A DNA stretch of 21,534 nt from an uncultured Spirochaetales bacterium (GCA_937902565.1 CALFMX010000118.1:1-21534), one strand, 5' to 3'. Positions 8,358 through 15,551 are shown, numbered from the stretch's first letter. The notes: generated by a model not told the origin, from the letters alone. A program made the numbers and translations.

Positions 8358-9029
8358 CTACCATAGCCAGGGAATGAGGCGATAGCGCACCCGGGCCTTG
8401 TACTCGCTGTACCCCTCAAGCTCCCGCTCCAGTACCTCCTCCTCACCAGCGATGCGCTTCACCATGAGCAACGGGTAGAAGAGGAAGATCACAAACGAGA
8501 CAAACGAGCCCAGCACCAGGGGCATGGCGAGGAACATGATGGTGGAGGCGCCATACATCGGGTGGCGCACGATGCTGTAGAGACCGGTATCGATGACCGT
8601 CTGGGCGCTCTCCACCGTGATGGTGCGAGAGAGGTACTCATTCTGCATCATGACCGCCACAAAGAGTCCGTAGCCTCCAAGAAAGATGATCGAGGCAACA
8701 GCAACGCCCCACACCGGTACGGTGGTCCACCGGTACCGCTCATCGAGGCCGGCAGAGAGAAAGCCCGCCACAAAGAGGAGCGCGCCCAGAAACGCCACCA
8801 TCTTTTGTTCTCCCTGCTCCTCCTTCCCCTCCAGGCGCCGGGCAAGGAGGAGAGGATGCTTGATGAGCAGGAACAGACCGAAGAGTGCCATGGGAGTGAA
8901 GAGGAGAGCGAGAAACAACCACCCGTTGGGGTAATCGAGGGTTCCGGCGGGTACAAACAACAGCAACGCCGCCACGACAAAGGAGGAGATGAACTTCACC
9001 ACTGCCTTGGCAGCCACACCCTGCTTCAT
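8358..9029 (-). CDS. Isoprenylcysteine carboxyl methyltransferase-like integral membrane protein
   Basis: About 223 residues from MKQGVAAKAV, with GGAGGG 6 bases before the ATG at 9029. The frame is open up to 9125, but the promoter at 9054-9082 and the ribosome-binding site argue for the internal start. Four or five hydrophobic segments are visible. The C-terminal half has the family core: DTGLYSIVRHPMYGAS, then EEEVLERELEGYSEYKARVRYRLIPWLW, where the RHP...Y and E...L...Y..Y..RV.YRLIP pattern binds SAM and substrate in ICMT/PEMT-like enzymes. Bacterial members methylate lipid-like or unknown small substrates, since bacteria lack prenylated CaaX proteins. It is the first gene of a unit with the CN hydrolase and the soluble methyltransferase. 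Confidence 0.85.
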   Translation of the reverse strand: MKQGVAAKAVVKFISSFVVAALLLFVPAGTLDYPNGWLFLALLFTPMALFGLFLLIKHPLLLARRLEGKEEQGEQKMVAFLGALLFVAGFLSAGLDERYRWTTVPVWGVAVASIIFLGGYGLFVAVMMQNEYLSRTITVESAQTVIDTGLYSIVRHPMYGASTIMFLAMPLVLGSFVSFVIFLFYPLLMVKRIAGEEEVLERELEGYSEYKARVRYRLIPWLW

Positions 9030-9053
9030 AGAAGACCCTCCGCTATCAACTAG

Positions 9054-9082
9054 AGCATACCCTCCCCCGAGTTGAACTGCAA
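9054..9082 (-). promoter_or_regulatory. Sigma-70-type promoter for the ICMT-like / CN hydrolase / methyltransferase unit
   Basis: On the minus strand TTGCAG (9077-9082) and TATGCT (9054-9059) are separated by exactly 17 bases. The predicted start falls about 20 bases before the ATG at 9029, leaving room for the GGAGGG site. Seen in sequence only. Confidence 0.55.
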
Positions 9083-9141
9083 GAAATCCAACCACCAGGG
9101 AATTGGACTTCCGACACAGGCTCACCCATCCTCACTCTCTT

Positions 9142-9996
9142 TCACGTGCGGGGTCGTTGGCTGGTGTGGGCAATGTCGTTCTGTCTGCATCGTGCACGAT
9201 CGATTGTGTAGGCAACAAGAAAGCCTGCAGCAAAGCATGCAAGGGCGGCTAGAAGCACGGGAAGGCTTTCAAACTCATCGGGCACTATCTTCAAGGAAGA
9301 GGCGATCACAAACCCCAGGATCACACGTGAAACAACAACGTAGTGCCTATCGAACAACAGGGTGACGAGTCGTGCAAGGGAGAGTACCGTGACAATGATG
9401 CCGATCAGAAACGGGACGATGACACTCAAATCGAGGGTCCCTATCCCTCGAGTCAGCGGTTCATACAGCCCCAGAAAGATCAGCAGGGATGATGAATTGA
9501 GTCCCGGTATGATGAGGGACAGCCCCCACACAAGCCCGCTGATTACATACCCCATGAACGAGGGTGCCATCGTTACCGAATGGCTGTTCTCCAGGATATG
9601 AAAGAGCAGGTAGGCAAGAGACAGGGTCAAGATACATGGAGTCCAGCTCTGATTGTTGCTATTTTCCCCGGAGGTCCTGAAGAGTTCTGGCAGCGTTCCG
9701 CAGATGAGACCGAAGAAGAGCATGAGAGCGATGGTCGAGGAGCGTTCAAAAAGCACCTGCACTCCTCTTGCAAGAAAGATGAAGCCGAATACCCATCCAA
9801 GCAGGAATGGCACAAACATCTTGTAGGAGGTCCTAAACGATGTGAACGGGTGGGTCAAGAGCGCCATCATCGGCTCATAGATGCCAAATGCAACGCAGAG
9901 AACGCCACCGCTTACCCCGGGAAGAATCGCCGTGATACCTACGATAACCCCCTGTATTATGTACAGAACGCACTTGATAAGGTGTCCGCTGTTCAT
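9142..9996 (-). CDS. DUF368 membrane protein, probable undecaprenyl-phosphate translocase (PopT type)
   Basis: A 284-residue polytopic membrane protein with about eight hydrophobic segments. The DUF368 signature is present twice, as expected for its internal duplication: GITAILPGVSGGVLCVAFGIYEPM near the N-terminus and SLIIPGLNSSSLLIFLGLYEPL in the second half. DUF368 proteins have been described as undecaprenyl-phosphate translocases that return the lipid carrier across the membrane. It is the last gene of the MarR-led operon, and its ATG overlaps the stop of the GT8 gene (9993-9996). This couples a carrier-lipid recycling step directly to a glycosyltransferase, and suggests that the sugar reactions use polyprenyl-phosphate donors or acceptors on the outer face. 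Confidence 0.88.
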   Translation of the reverse strand: MNSGHLIKCVLYIIQGVIVGITAILPGVSGGVLCVAFGIYEPMMALLTHPFTSFRTSYKMFVPFLLGWVFGFIFLARGVQVLFERSSTIALMLFFGLICGTLPELFRTSGENSNNQSWTPCILTLSLAYLLFHILENSHSVTMAPSFMGYVISGLVWGLSLIIPGLNSSSLLIFLGLYEPLTRGIGTLDLSVIVPFLIGIIVTVLSLARLVTLLFDRHYVVVSRVILGFVIASSLKIVPDEFESLPVLLAALACFAAGFLVAYTIDRARCRQNDIAHTSQRPRT

Positions 9997-10865
9997 CTGA
10001 TAGAGTACACTCCTTCTCGATCGGAGAGAATCATATAGTGTTTATACAGAGCAGAGAAGAGTCCAGTGTATCTCTTTTTCCACGGTTTCTGCTTCCCGCA
10101 GAAGTGCAGGATAATGGTATGCTTCAACACCCAGTCCAGATCATGCCGCCCCTTGCTCTTGAACACATACGCAGAGAAATAGCGTGCATCATAGTTGAAG
10201 ATGCTATCATCCATCTGTAGGATCTGTGACCCATAGATGAGGTTGAAGACATCCTGGTCAGGCAATAGCAGCTCCCCTTCTCTCTCTCGTACACAACTGA
10301 AAATCTCCTCTACATCACCGATGAGCCGGATTTTCTTCAGATCCATATACAGGACCCCGGTATTGAAGTAGTCGTGCTCATTGCCAAGACGAACTCGGTT
10401 CACCCCATTCACGATCTCGAACACGCCGCTATGGGAGGATGCAGCAAAGGAGTAATCACCCAACGCCACCTCCCACAGCGGCCGTATCGAATTGATCACA
10501 AGGATATCCGGATCAAGATAGATCACCCGATCCAGGCTCTTCGGCAAAATCCACGGTGCCAACAGGCGATAGTACATCTCCTGCGGATATTGTTTCGAGA
10601 TCGGGGCATTGTGAAACAACGCACGGTCAACATCTATCGTGGTCAATGTCATGCGATGGGCGCTGCAGTACTCTGACAAGAGCAAGACATCTTCTTGCGG
10701 GATGGCGCTGTGCAGGAGCCAGACATGGAAGGCCTCTTTTGGGTTGTTGATCGACAGTGACTTTATCATGACCCGGAAAGGCTTGATGTAGGTCTTGTCG
10801 AAGGTGACCAGGATGCTGATCCTATCCCTCATCAGACGCTCGTTCACATATTTGTCTTCTTTCAT
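9993..10865 (-). CDS. Glycosyltransferase family 8 protein
   Basis: A 290-residue GT-A-fold retaining glycosyltransferase. Family landmarks are in order: the N-terminal nucleotide-binding strand ISILVTFDKTYIKPF, the DxD metal site YLDPDILVINS (D118, D120), DYFNTGVLYMDL near 165-176, LLPDQDVFN, and the C-terminal HFCGKQKPW, the usual H.(C/G)G..KPW of GT8. Relatives transfer glucose or galactose from UDP-sugars in lipopolysaccharide or glycan assembly. No membrane segment is seen, so it is likely cytoplasmic or peripheral. AGGAG lies 11 bases before the ATG at 10865; an internal ATG at 10832 is an alternative. The start overlaps the preceding small membrane gene by about 40 bases. Confidence 0.9.
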   Translation of the reverse strand: MKEDKYVNERLMRDRISILVTFDKTYIKPFRVMIKSLSINNPKEAFHVWLLHSAIPQEDVLLLSEYCSAHRMTLTTIDVDRALFHNAPISKQYPQEMYYRLLAPWILPKSLDRVIYLDPDILVINSIRPLWEVALGDYSFAASSHSGVFEIVNGVNRVRLGNEHDYFNTGVLYMDLKKIRLIGDVEEIFSCVREREGELLLPDQDVFNLIYGSQILQMDDSIFNYDARYFSAYVFKSKGRHDLDWVLKHTIILHFCGKQKPWKKRYTGLFSALYKHYMILSDREGVYSIR

Positions 10866-11202
10866 CTCTGATTTTTCTCCTCGCCTTCTTATCCATGATT
10901 GCGGTTGTGGCTTTGTGATAGAAATCCATCAACACTGCAAGGGTCTTCTGGTCATTGGGGAAGAGCCAGCGCAACAAAGCGATGGCGATGGCGAAGGTGG
11001 CAATCTTCTCCGGTGATATCGGCAACCAAAGGAAGGTGATATACGCACCGGCTATCGTTGTCATCCAGGAGATCTCAAAGTACGTTCCAATGCCAAACAA
11101 GATATAGGACCACCCATTTGTTATCAGCCATGCGATGGCTACACAGATCAATAGCCGTGGATTGAGCAAGAATTGCAGAACTTTGTTGCCTCTACTTCCC
11201 AT
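10822..11202 (-). CDS. Small three-helix membrane protein of unknown function
   Basis: A 126-residue protein with about three hydrophobic helices: LLICVAIAWLITNGWSYILF, then ISWMTTIAGAYITFLWL, then IATFAIAIALLRWLF. A basic, helical C-terminal tail follows (DKKARRKIRDERRQ). The NPRLLICVAIAWLITNGWSY and LLRWLFPNDQKTL stretches look like a conserved family of small membrane proteins that I associate with Clostridia, but I know no assigned function. The gene starts one base after the stop of the AI-2E-family gene and its 3' end overlaps the GT8 start, so it is firmly embedded in the operon. It could be an accessory subunit of the exporter or of the glycolipid enzymes; this is inference. Confidence 0.8.
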   Translation of the reverse strand: MGSRGNKVLQFLLNPRLLICVAIAWLITNGWSYILFGIGTYFEISWMTTIAGAYITFLWLPISPEKIATFAIAIALLRWLFPNDQKTLAVLMDFYHKATTAIMDKKARRKIRDERRQICERASDEG

Positions 11203-11203
11203 C

Positions 11204-12331
11204 CTATTGCACCTCTCCTCTCATTGGCCCCTCCAGGCGGATTGCCACATCCTCCTTGATGAGCGCAATGGTCACAGCGGCAAGCGGAATAAAGAAAATG
11301 ATACCAAGCACACCGAATAGCTTGCCGCCGACCATTGCCGCAAACAGTGTGTATAGAGGTGGCAATCCAACCGCTCCCCCCACCACACGAGGATAGATGA
11401 ACTGGTTCTCTATGAATTGGACGACGCTGTAGACAACCAGGCACCGCAGCACCGCTGCCGGGTCGACCAACAAGGTCAGGATTACACTGACCGAGCCGGA
11501 GATGAATGCCCCGGCATACGGGATAATGGCACACACTGCTGTCAATACCGCAATAATGCTTGCATAGGGCACTTTGAAGATTGTGAATGCCACACCCATC
11601 AATGTGCCGAGAATAACGGCCTCTGCACACTGTCCGGTCAGGAAGCTGGAAAAGGACGTGGAAAACATCGTGGTAAATCGGAGGATGCGTCCCGCCCATT
11701 TCGGTTCCAGGTATGCACAAACCATCTTGTGAGCGTGACGGCAGAGGCGTTCCTTGCCCAAGAGGGCATACACGCAGACAATGGTTGCAAAGATTGCGGT
11801 CATCGAGATGTCGAGCGTGGAAGAGAGGATACTCTTCGTATGGGCAAAGACTTTGTTCATGCTATCGGAGATGGTCTGCATCACCGTATCCATATTGAGG
11901 CTCGCAAGGAACGCTTCCAGCCACGTTGCATTCAGATCATGGGTTTTCAAAAATACAAGCCATTGGGGGATATTGACCTTGGTCTTCTCATAGATGCTTT
12001 GTACGGAGCGGATGAGCTTAGGCAGAAACAACACCAGAACCAGAGCCAGAACGAGGAGGATGAACACCAGTGCAACGCCCACGCTGATACCGTGGACCAG
12101 TTTCCTTGACAGCGGCTTTTTCATCCTCCCGAAGAGTCGGTCGAGCCGCCTCCGTATCCCGACTACGGGGACGTTGATGAAGATGGCAAGGATGAGCCCG
12201 TTGATGATTGGCAGGAGAAGCTGGATGATCCTTGCCAGGAATCCAAGTACCATCGAAAGATTGCTGAGCGCAACAAACAGGCAGACACCAAAGGCTACAA
12301 GCAGCGCACTCTCCTTTACACCCCCCTTCAT
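11204..12331 (-). CDS. AI-2E family transporter
   Basis: About 375 residues from MKGGVKESALLVAF. The frame is open to 12553, but the 74-residue extension is Cys/Gly-rich, lies inside the PAP2 gene and does not resemble the family, so I choose 12331, whose ATG overlaps the PAP2 stop (ATGA). Hydrophobic segments near the N-terminus (LLPIINGLILAIFINVPVVG, then LVFILLVLALVLVLFLPKLI) precede the long amphipathic middle. The C-terminal membrane block has the PF01594-type core: AEAVILGTLMGVAFTIF, PYAGAFISGSVSVILTLL, VVYSVVQFIENQFIYPRVVG and GLPPLYTLFAAMVGGKLFG. Members export small molecules, ions or quorum signals, and many have no known substrate. Context suggests an envelope-lipid-related role here. 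Confidence 0.9.
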   Translation of the reverse strand: MKGGVKESALLVAFGVCLFVALSNLSMVLGFLARIIQLLLPIINGLILAIFINVPVVGIRRRLDRLFGRMKKPLSRKLVHGISVGVALVFILLVLALVLVLFLPKLIRSVQSIYEKTKVNIPQWLVFLKTHDLNATWLEAFLASLNMDTVMQTISDSMNKVFAHTKSILSSTLDISMTAIFATIVCVYALLGKERLCRHAHKMVCAYLEPKWAGRILRFTTMFSTSFSSFLTGQCAEAVILGTLMGVAFTIFKVPYASIIAVLTAVCAIIPYAGAFISGSVSVILTLLVDPAAVLRCLVVYSVVQFIENQFIYPRVVGGAVGLPPLYTLFAAMVGGKLFGVLGIIFFIPLAAVTIALIKEDVAIRLEGPMRGEVQ

Positions 12332-13035
12332 GGTGTTCCGTGCCTTTTGATATACACTAATCGTGTCGGTGTCCGCCTGCGCTGCTGACCGTAGGAGAAG
12401 TGATAGGCAATGACACAAATCGGGATTGCCGCAAGCAGGTCCAGAATGGAGTGCTGCTTGACAAACACCGTTGAAACGGAGAGCAGGGTTGCCACAACCA
12501 CCGATACCACACGCCAACCGGTGGACCTGAAGTGCTTGCTGTACCATGCGCAAAGCAGTATTGCCACGGACCCTATTACATGGATTGATGGGCAGACATT
12601 GGTATTGGTATCAAACTCATAGAAACCCATCATGAAGCGCGTAAACCCATTCTCCCGCGCAAAGGTCTCCGGCCGTAGCTCCTGGCAGTTGGGAAAGAGG
12701 ATATAGATCAAGATTGCCGCAGAGTAGGAGATAGCGATGAACTTCATCAATTTCCTGAAAGATTCAACATCATAGAGCAACGTATAGATATGGATACCGA
12801 CCAGAAAGACGAACCATAAGAGGTACGGGATCAAGAAATACTCACAAAACGGTATCATGTCATCGAATGCACAGTGGATCGGGGTGTAGCTCCCCCTGAT
12901 CCAAACCCGTTCGACCATCAAGAACAACAATCCGAACAATGGCCAGAACCCCAACAATTTCAAGTGAGAGAATTCAGGGGTGTCAAGTTTTCTGAGCTTC
13001 AATTCTCGATAGTCTACAATAGATGATGTGTACAT
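12328..13035 (-). CDS. PAP2-superfamily membrane phosphatase / inositolphosphotransferase-like protein
   Basis: About 235 residues from MYTSSIVDYRELKL. The frame is open to 13131, but the ATG at 13035 has AGGAG at 8 bases and avoids a Cys-rich, non-hydrophobic extension. Six hydrophobic segments are visible. The lipid-phosphatase motifs are present in divergent form: C1 as LFPNCQELRP (about 115-122), C2 as CPSIHV (148-153, where classic members have PSGH) and C3 as KQHSILDLLAAIP (193-205, carrying the catalytic His and Asp). This form matches the PAP2_3/IPC-synthase-like branch, which dephosphorylates lipid phosphates or transfers phospho-headgroups. It lies between the glycolipid glycosyltransferase and the exporter. 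About 105 bases separate it from the gene before. Confidence 0.85.
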   Translation of the reverse strand: MYTSSIVDYRELKLRKLDTPEFSHLKLLGFWPLFGLLFLMVERVWIRGSYTPIHCAFDDMIPFCEYFLIPYLLWFVFLVGIHIYTLLYDVESFRKLMKFIAISYSAAILIYILFPNCQELRPETFARENGFTRFMMGFYEFDTNTNVCPSIHVIGSVAILLCAWYSKHFRSTGWRVVSVVVATLLSVSTVFVKQHSILDLLAAIPICVIAYHFSYGQQRRRTPTRLVYIKRHGTP

Positions 13036-13140
13036 TTCTCCTGCTCCTGAAATCAACAAACACTCAAGAGGTTTCCACCTGAGGCAATCTTGTACCGTGC
13101 GTGAAAAACAGCACATTGAACAGTACGACAAACATGCAAC

Positions 13141-14346
13141 CTAGCACTCTCCCAGCCCTTCCCTGCCCGCTTCCACTCGCACCATGGGTTCAGCCTGTTG
13201 CAACTCCCGATAGATGTTCTCTGCTCCATCGAGCCGGGACCACTTTCGTAGCCTATTCTCCATGGAGCGTCGCTTAACAGGGGAGCAGAGCAGGTCGATG
13301 CTCGTTGCAGCTAGTTCGTAGGGGGTGTCAGCGGTGACGGCGCCACCCATCTTCAGAAAGAATTCCATGTTGTATTGTTCACACCCTGCTACGGCATTTA
13401 CGAAGACCATGGGAAGGTTCTTTGTCGCTGCTTCGGTTACGCTGATCCCTCCCGGCTTTGTCACATAGAGATCGGCGGCGTCCATATAGAGGGAGACGGC
13501 ATCGGAGTATCCGATAATGTGGATGTTCCCATATAAGCGGTATCGGCGGTCCAGCGTTCTGTAGAGACGTTTGTTCGTTCCACACATGATGGTAACCTCC
13601 GCCCATTCGGGCAGTTTCCGTGCCACATGATGCACGACCTCCTCCATGGGGCCACACCCCATGCTCCCGCCCATCATCAAGAGATGAACACTCGTTTCCT
13701 TGATGTTCAACTGGCCCTTGGCGAGGTGTTTTTCAGTTCGTCGGAAGAATTCAGGATGAACGGGGATGCCGGTGGCTACGATCTTGAACCAGGGAATCCC
13801 CGTATTGCTGTACGCTTCAACATACGTGCAATCAGGTACGAATACGTGCTCCAACCTGCAGGCACCCACTCCAGGATAACAGGTATAGTCGGTGGCCACA
13901 AACGCGGTCCCTATAGATAGAGGGCTCTGTTCTTGCAGGTGCGTCAGCATGATGGCGGACAGGATATGGGTGCAGATTACCGTATCATACCCCCCTTCAC
14001 TTATGTACTGCCCGAGCTCCCCTATGCCAGAGACCAGAAACTGATGGACTGCTGAACGATCCTCAAAGAGCGAGGGGTGATCCTCACTGTAGCGATACCC
14101 CCATTTGAAGAGCCCAGGCAGATACCGGTACATGAAACTATGCCCCCATGATATGAAGCGGGATGCTCGTGTCGATATGAAATCAAACGCATCACGAACC
14201 GTGCAGACCAATTCTTGGAGCGAGAAATATTCTTTGATAGCTCCTGCACAGGAGTTGTGGCCACTGCCTGTACTGCAACTCAATAGTAGTACTCTCTTCA
14301 TACGATATCTCCCGACCGTGGGTCTTATGCCAACCTCTGTGCTCAT
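13141..14346 (-). CDS. Diacylglycerol glycosyltransferase of the MGDG synthase / UgtP type
   Basis: About 401 residues. It is a GT28-family enzyme of the type that transfers a sugar from a UDP-sugar to diacylglycerol at the inner membrane face. The N-terminal MGDG-synthase domain starts with VLLLSCSTGSGHNSCAGAI (about 19-37, the STG.GH lipid/sugar loop). The GT-B C-terminal domain has MMGGSMGCGPMEE (about 224-236) and the donor-binding TKPGGISVTEA (296-306). No membrane helix is present. Two starts are good: ATG at 14346, overlapping the upstream stop (ATGA) with GGAG before it, and ATG at 14301 with GGGAG 7 bases before it, giving the family-typical MKRVLLLS. Either could be used. The next open frame upstream is not family-like. 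Confidence 0.92.
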   Translation of the reverse strand: MSTEVGIRPTVGRYRMKRVLLLSCSTGSGHNSCAGAIKEYFSLQELVCTVRDAFDFISTRASRFISWGHSFMYRYLPGLFKWGYRYSEDHPSLFEDRSAVHQFLVSGIGELGQYISEGGYDTVICTHILSAIMLTHLQEQSPLSIGTAFVATDYTCYPGVGACRLEHVFVPDCTYVEAYSNTGIPWFKIVATGIPVHPEFFRRTEKHLAKGQLNIKETSVHLLMMGGSMGCGPMEEVVHHVARKLPEWAEVTIMCGTNKRLYRTLDRRYRLYGNIHIIGYSDAVSLYMDAADLYVTKPGGISVTEAATKNLPMVFVNAVAGCEQYNMEFFLKMGGAVTADTPYELAATSIDLLCSPVKRRSMENRLRKWSRLDGAENIYRELQQAEPMVRVEAGREGLGEC

Positions 14347-14798
14347 GATATCTCCAGGAGTCGCAGCAGCTTGGGCCGGTTGTATCGTTGGATGATGATA
14401 TAGAGAAGATTGCCTACACCATACACAATTGAAATGATCCGGCACACTACGTTTTTCCAGATGATGAAGCAGACTGAGCCCAGCAGCAGCAATAGGAGGT
14501 GGACCCACTCTGCAATACAGGTCTCCTCTACCATCATCATGATGTGCTCTGGTGTGATCGTCGCCGGAAGCCGTTTCGACGGCAGTACACCGGGCAGTAT
14601 TACACTCATATCAGGGAGCTTGTCCTTCCACGTCTTCACCCCCAAGGCGTTATACAAATCGCTCTCCTTTTGCGGATTTGCTACATGGAACGGAAATTGG
14701 TCGTGGCGGAACCACCGTTTTGGTACAACCCTGCCAAGGATGAAGGCGGTTACCCCAAGTACTATCAGGTAGGTTACACACTGAACACATGATCTCAT
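14343..14798 (-). CDS. CrtO-type glycolipid acyltransferase (glycosyl-4,4'-diaponeurosporenoate acyltransferase family)
   Basis: About 151 residues from MRSCVQCVTY, whose ATG has CGAGG 6 bases upstream; TTG at 14831 and ATG at 14813 are in-frame alternatives. The layout matches staphylococcal CrtO: an N-terminal membrane helix, PKRWFRHDQFPF, a W-K/DKLPD segment (GVKTWKDKLPDMS), PEHIMMMVEETCIAEWVHLL with its Glu/His, two more hydrophobic helices and the terminal YIIIQRYNRPKLLRLL. CrtO esterifies a fatty acid onto the glucose of the carotenoid staphyloxanthin. No carotenoid gene is visible in this window, and the next gene makes a glycosyl-lipid, so I infer that this enzyme acylates a glycoglycerolipid or related glycolipid. 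The stop overlaps the start of that glycosyltransferase by 4 bases. Confidence 0.75.
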   Translation of the reverse strand: MRSCVQCVTYLIVLGVTAFILGRVVPKRWFRHDQFPFHVANPQKESDLYNALGVKTWKDKLPDMSVILPGVLPSKRLPATITPEHIMMMVEETCIAEWVHLLLLLLGSVCFIIWKNVVCRIISIVYGVGNLLYIIIQRYNRPKLLRLLEIS

Positions 14799-14916
14799 AC
14801 TGAACCTCGGCATATCATTCGTCGCACCCAATCTCTTTCATCAAGCCAATGGGTATAGCGGGCATGGCGCGTGCATCCCATGGTGCGCCCATGCAATCAT
14901 CCATGCTCCCAAGCCA

Positions 14917-15384
14917 TCACCCCTGATCATGTGTTGTGGTCTCTATTGCATCGAACTCTTGCGTGAGGAAACCGATGAATGTGCTGAGCACCCTAGAGCA
15001 AGCAAAGAGCTCCTGGGGATCCAAACGGCTCAGTGCCCGCTCTTCTGCAGTAAGGACAGGCATGACCAGGGCTCTGCCATATGCTCTGCCTTGTTCGGTC
15101 AACTGGATGATCTTACGATTGCGGGTGTCCGGCACAACCTCAAGAACTGCATACCCCTTGTGCACCATTTGCGTAATGATGTTGTTGACTGTCTGCTTCG
15201 GCAAAGACCATGCCAGACAGATATCTTGCTGTGAGTACTCCTCATCGGAAACCGTGAGGGTATACCAGATCCAAAACTCATTCTCCGAGACCCCTGAATG
15301 ACTTACAGCGCCACGATAGACCCCCGTCAGCTCCTTGAACTGCTGGATAACCAGTTCTAGCTGTTCTTGTGCTATGGAACTCAT
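14917..15384 (-). CDS. MarR-family transcriptional regulator
   Basis: About 155 residues from MSSIAQEQLELVIQQF. GGAGG is 6 bases before the ATG at 15384, and the frame open to 15465 overlaps the promoter region, so the internal start is preferred. It is a winged-helix dimeric regulator: helical N-terminus (FWIWYTLTVSDEEYSQQDIC), recognition region LPKQTVNNIITQMVHKGYAV, wing VVPDTRNRKIIQLTEQG and the C-terminal dimerisation helix. It is the first gene of the operon of envelope-lipid genes down to 9142. Its own promoter is overlaid by two dyads, so it is probably an autorepressor. MarR proteins usually release DNA on binding phenolic, lipophilic or oxidising signals; the ligand here is unknown. 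Confidence 0.88.
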   Translation of the reverse strand: MSSIAQEQLELVIQQFKELTGVYRGAVSHSGVSENEFWIWYTLTVSDEEYSQQDICLAWSLPKQTVNNIITQMVHKGYAVLEVVPDTRNRKIIQLTEQGRAYGRALVMPVLTAEERALSRLDPQELFACSRVLSTFIGFLTQEFDAIETTTHDQG

Positions 15385-15444
15385 CAATGTCCTCCATTGC
15401 CCTCCCATATCTGGCACTCTCTTCTTCCATCTACACGAGCAGGG

Positions 15445-15494
15445 CAAGAGTCCATTTTGGGACACTTAAACAATAGTCCCAAAATGGACTCTTG
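15445..15494. repeat. Perfect 19-bp inverted repeat made of two MarR-type operator dyads
   Basis: CAAGAGTCCATTTTGGGAC (15445-15463) and its exact reverse complement (15476-15494) flank a 12-base spacer. Each arm carries a dyad of form AGTCC-N6-GGACT: 15475-15490 (both 5-base halves exact) and 15449-15464 (last base differs). The dyad centres are 26 bases apart. One lies in the promoter spacer, the other at the transcription start. A transcript starting near 15463 would contain only one arm, so a DNA-binding role is more likely than an RNA hairpin. Confidence 0.8.
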
Positions 15495-15498
15495 TCAA
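15470..15498 (-). promoter_or_regulatory. Sigma-70 promoter of the MarR-led glycolipid operon
   Basis: On the minus strand a consensus TTGACA (15493-15498) and TATTGT (15470-15475) are exactly 17 bases apart. The expected start is near 15463, giving a leader of about 79 bases before the ATG at 15384. Operator-like dyads cover both the spacer and the start site. Confidence 0.8.
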
Positions 15499-15551
15499 TG
15501 GGCACCACATCACCGGTACGCATACACGAATTGCCAAGATATCAACTATAA

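Noticed and set aside
9083..9111. Hairpin GAAATCCAA / TTGGACTTC as terminator of the DUF368 operon
   Set aside because: Nine pairs with one wobble and an 11-base loop, but no T-tract on the minus strand, and it abuts the next promoter; too weak to call.
12332..12553. N-terminal 74-residue extension of the AI-2E transporter frame
   Set aside because: It lies within the PAP2 gene in another frame, is Cys/Gly-rich, and the ATGA-overlap start at 12331 fits the family.
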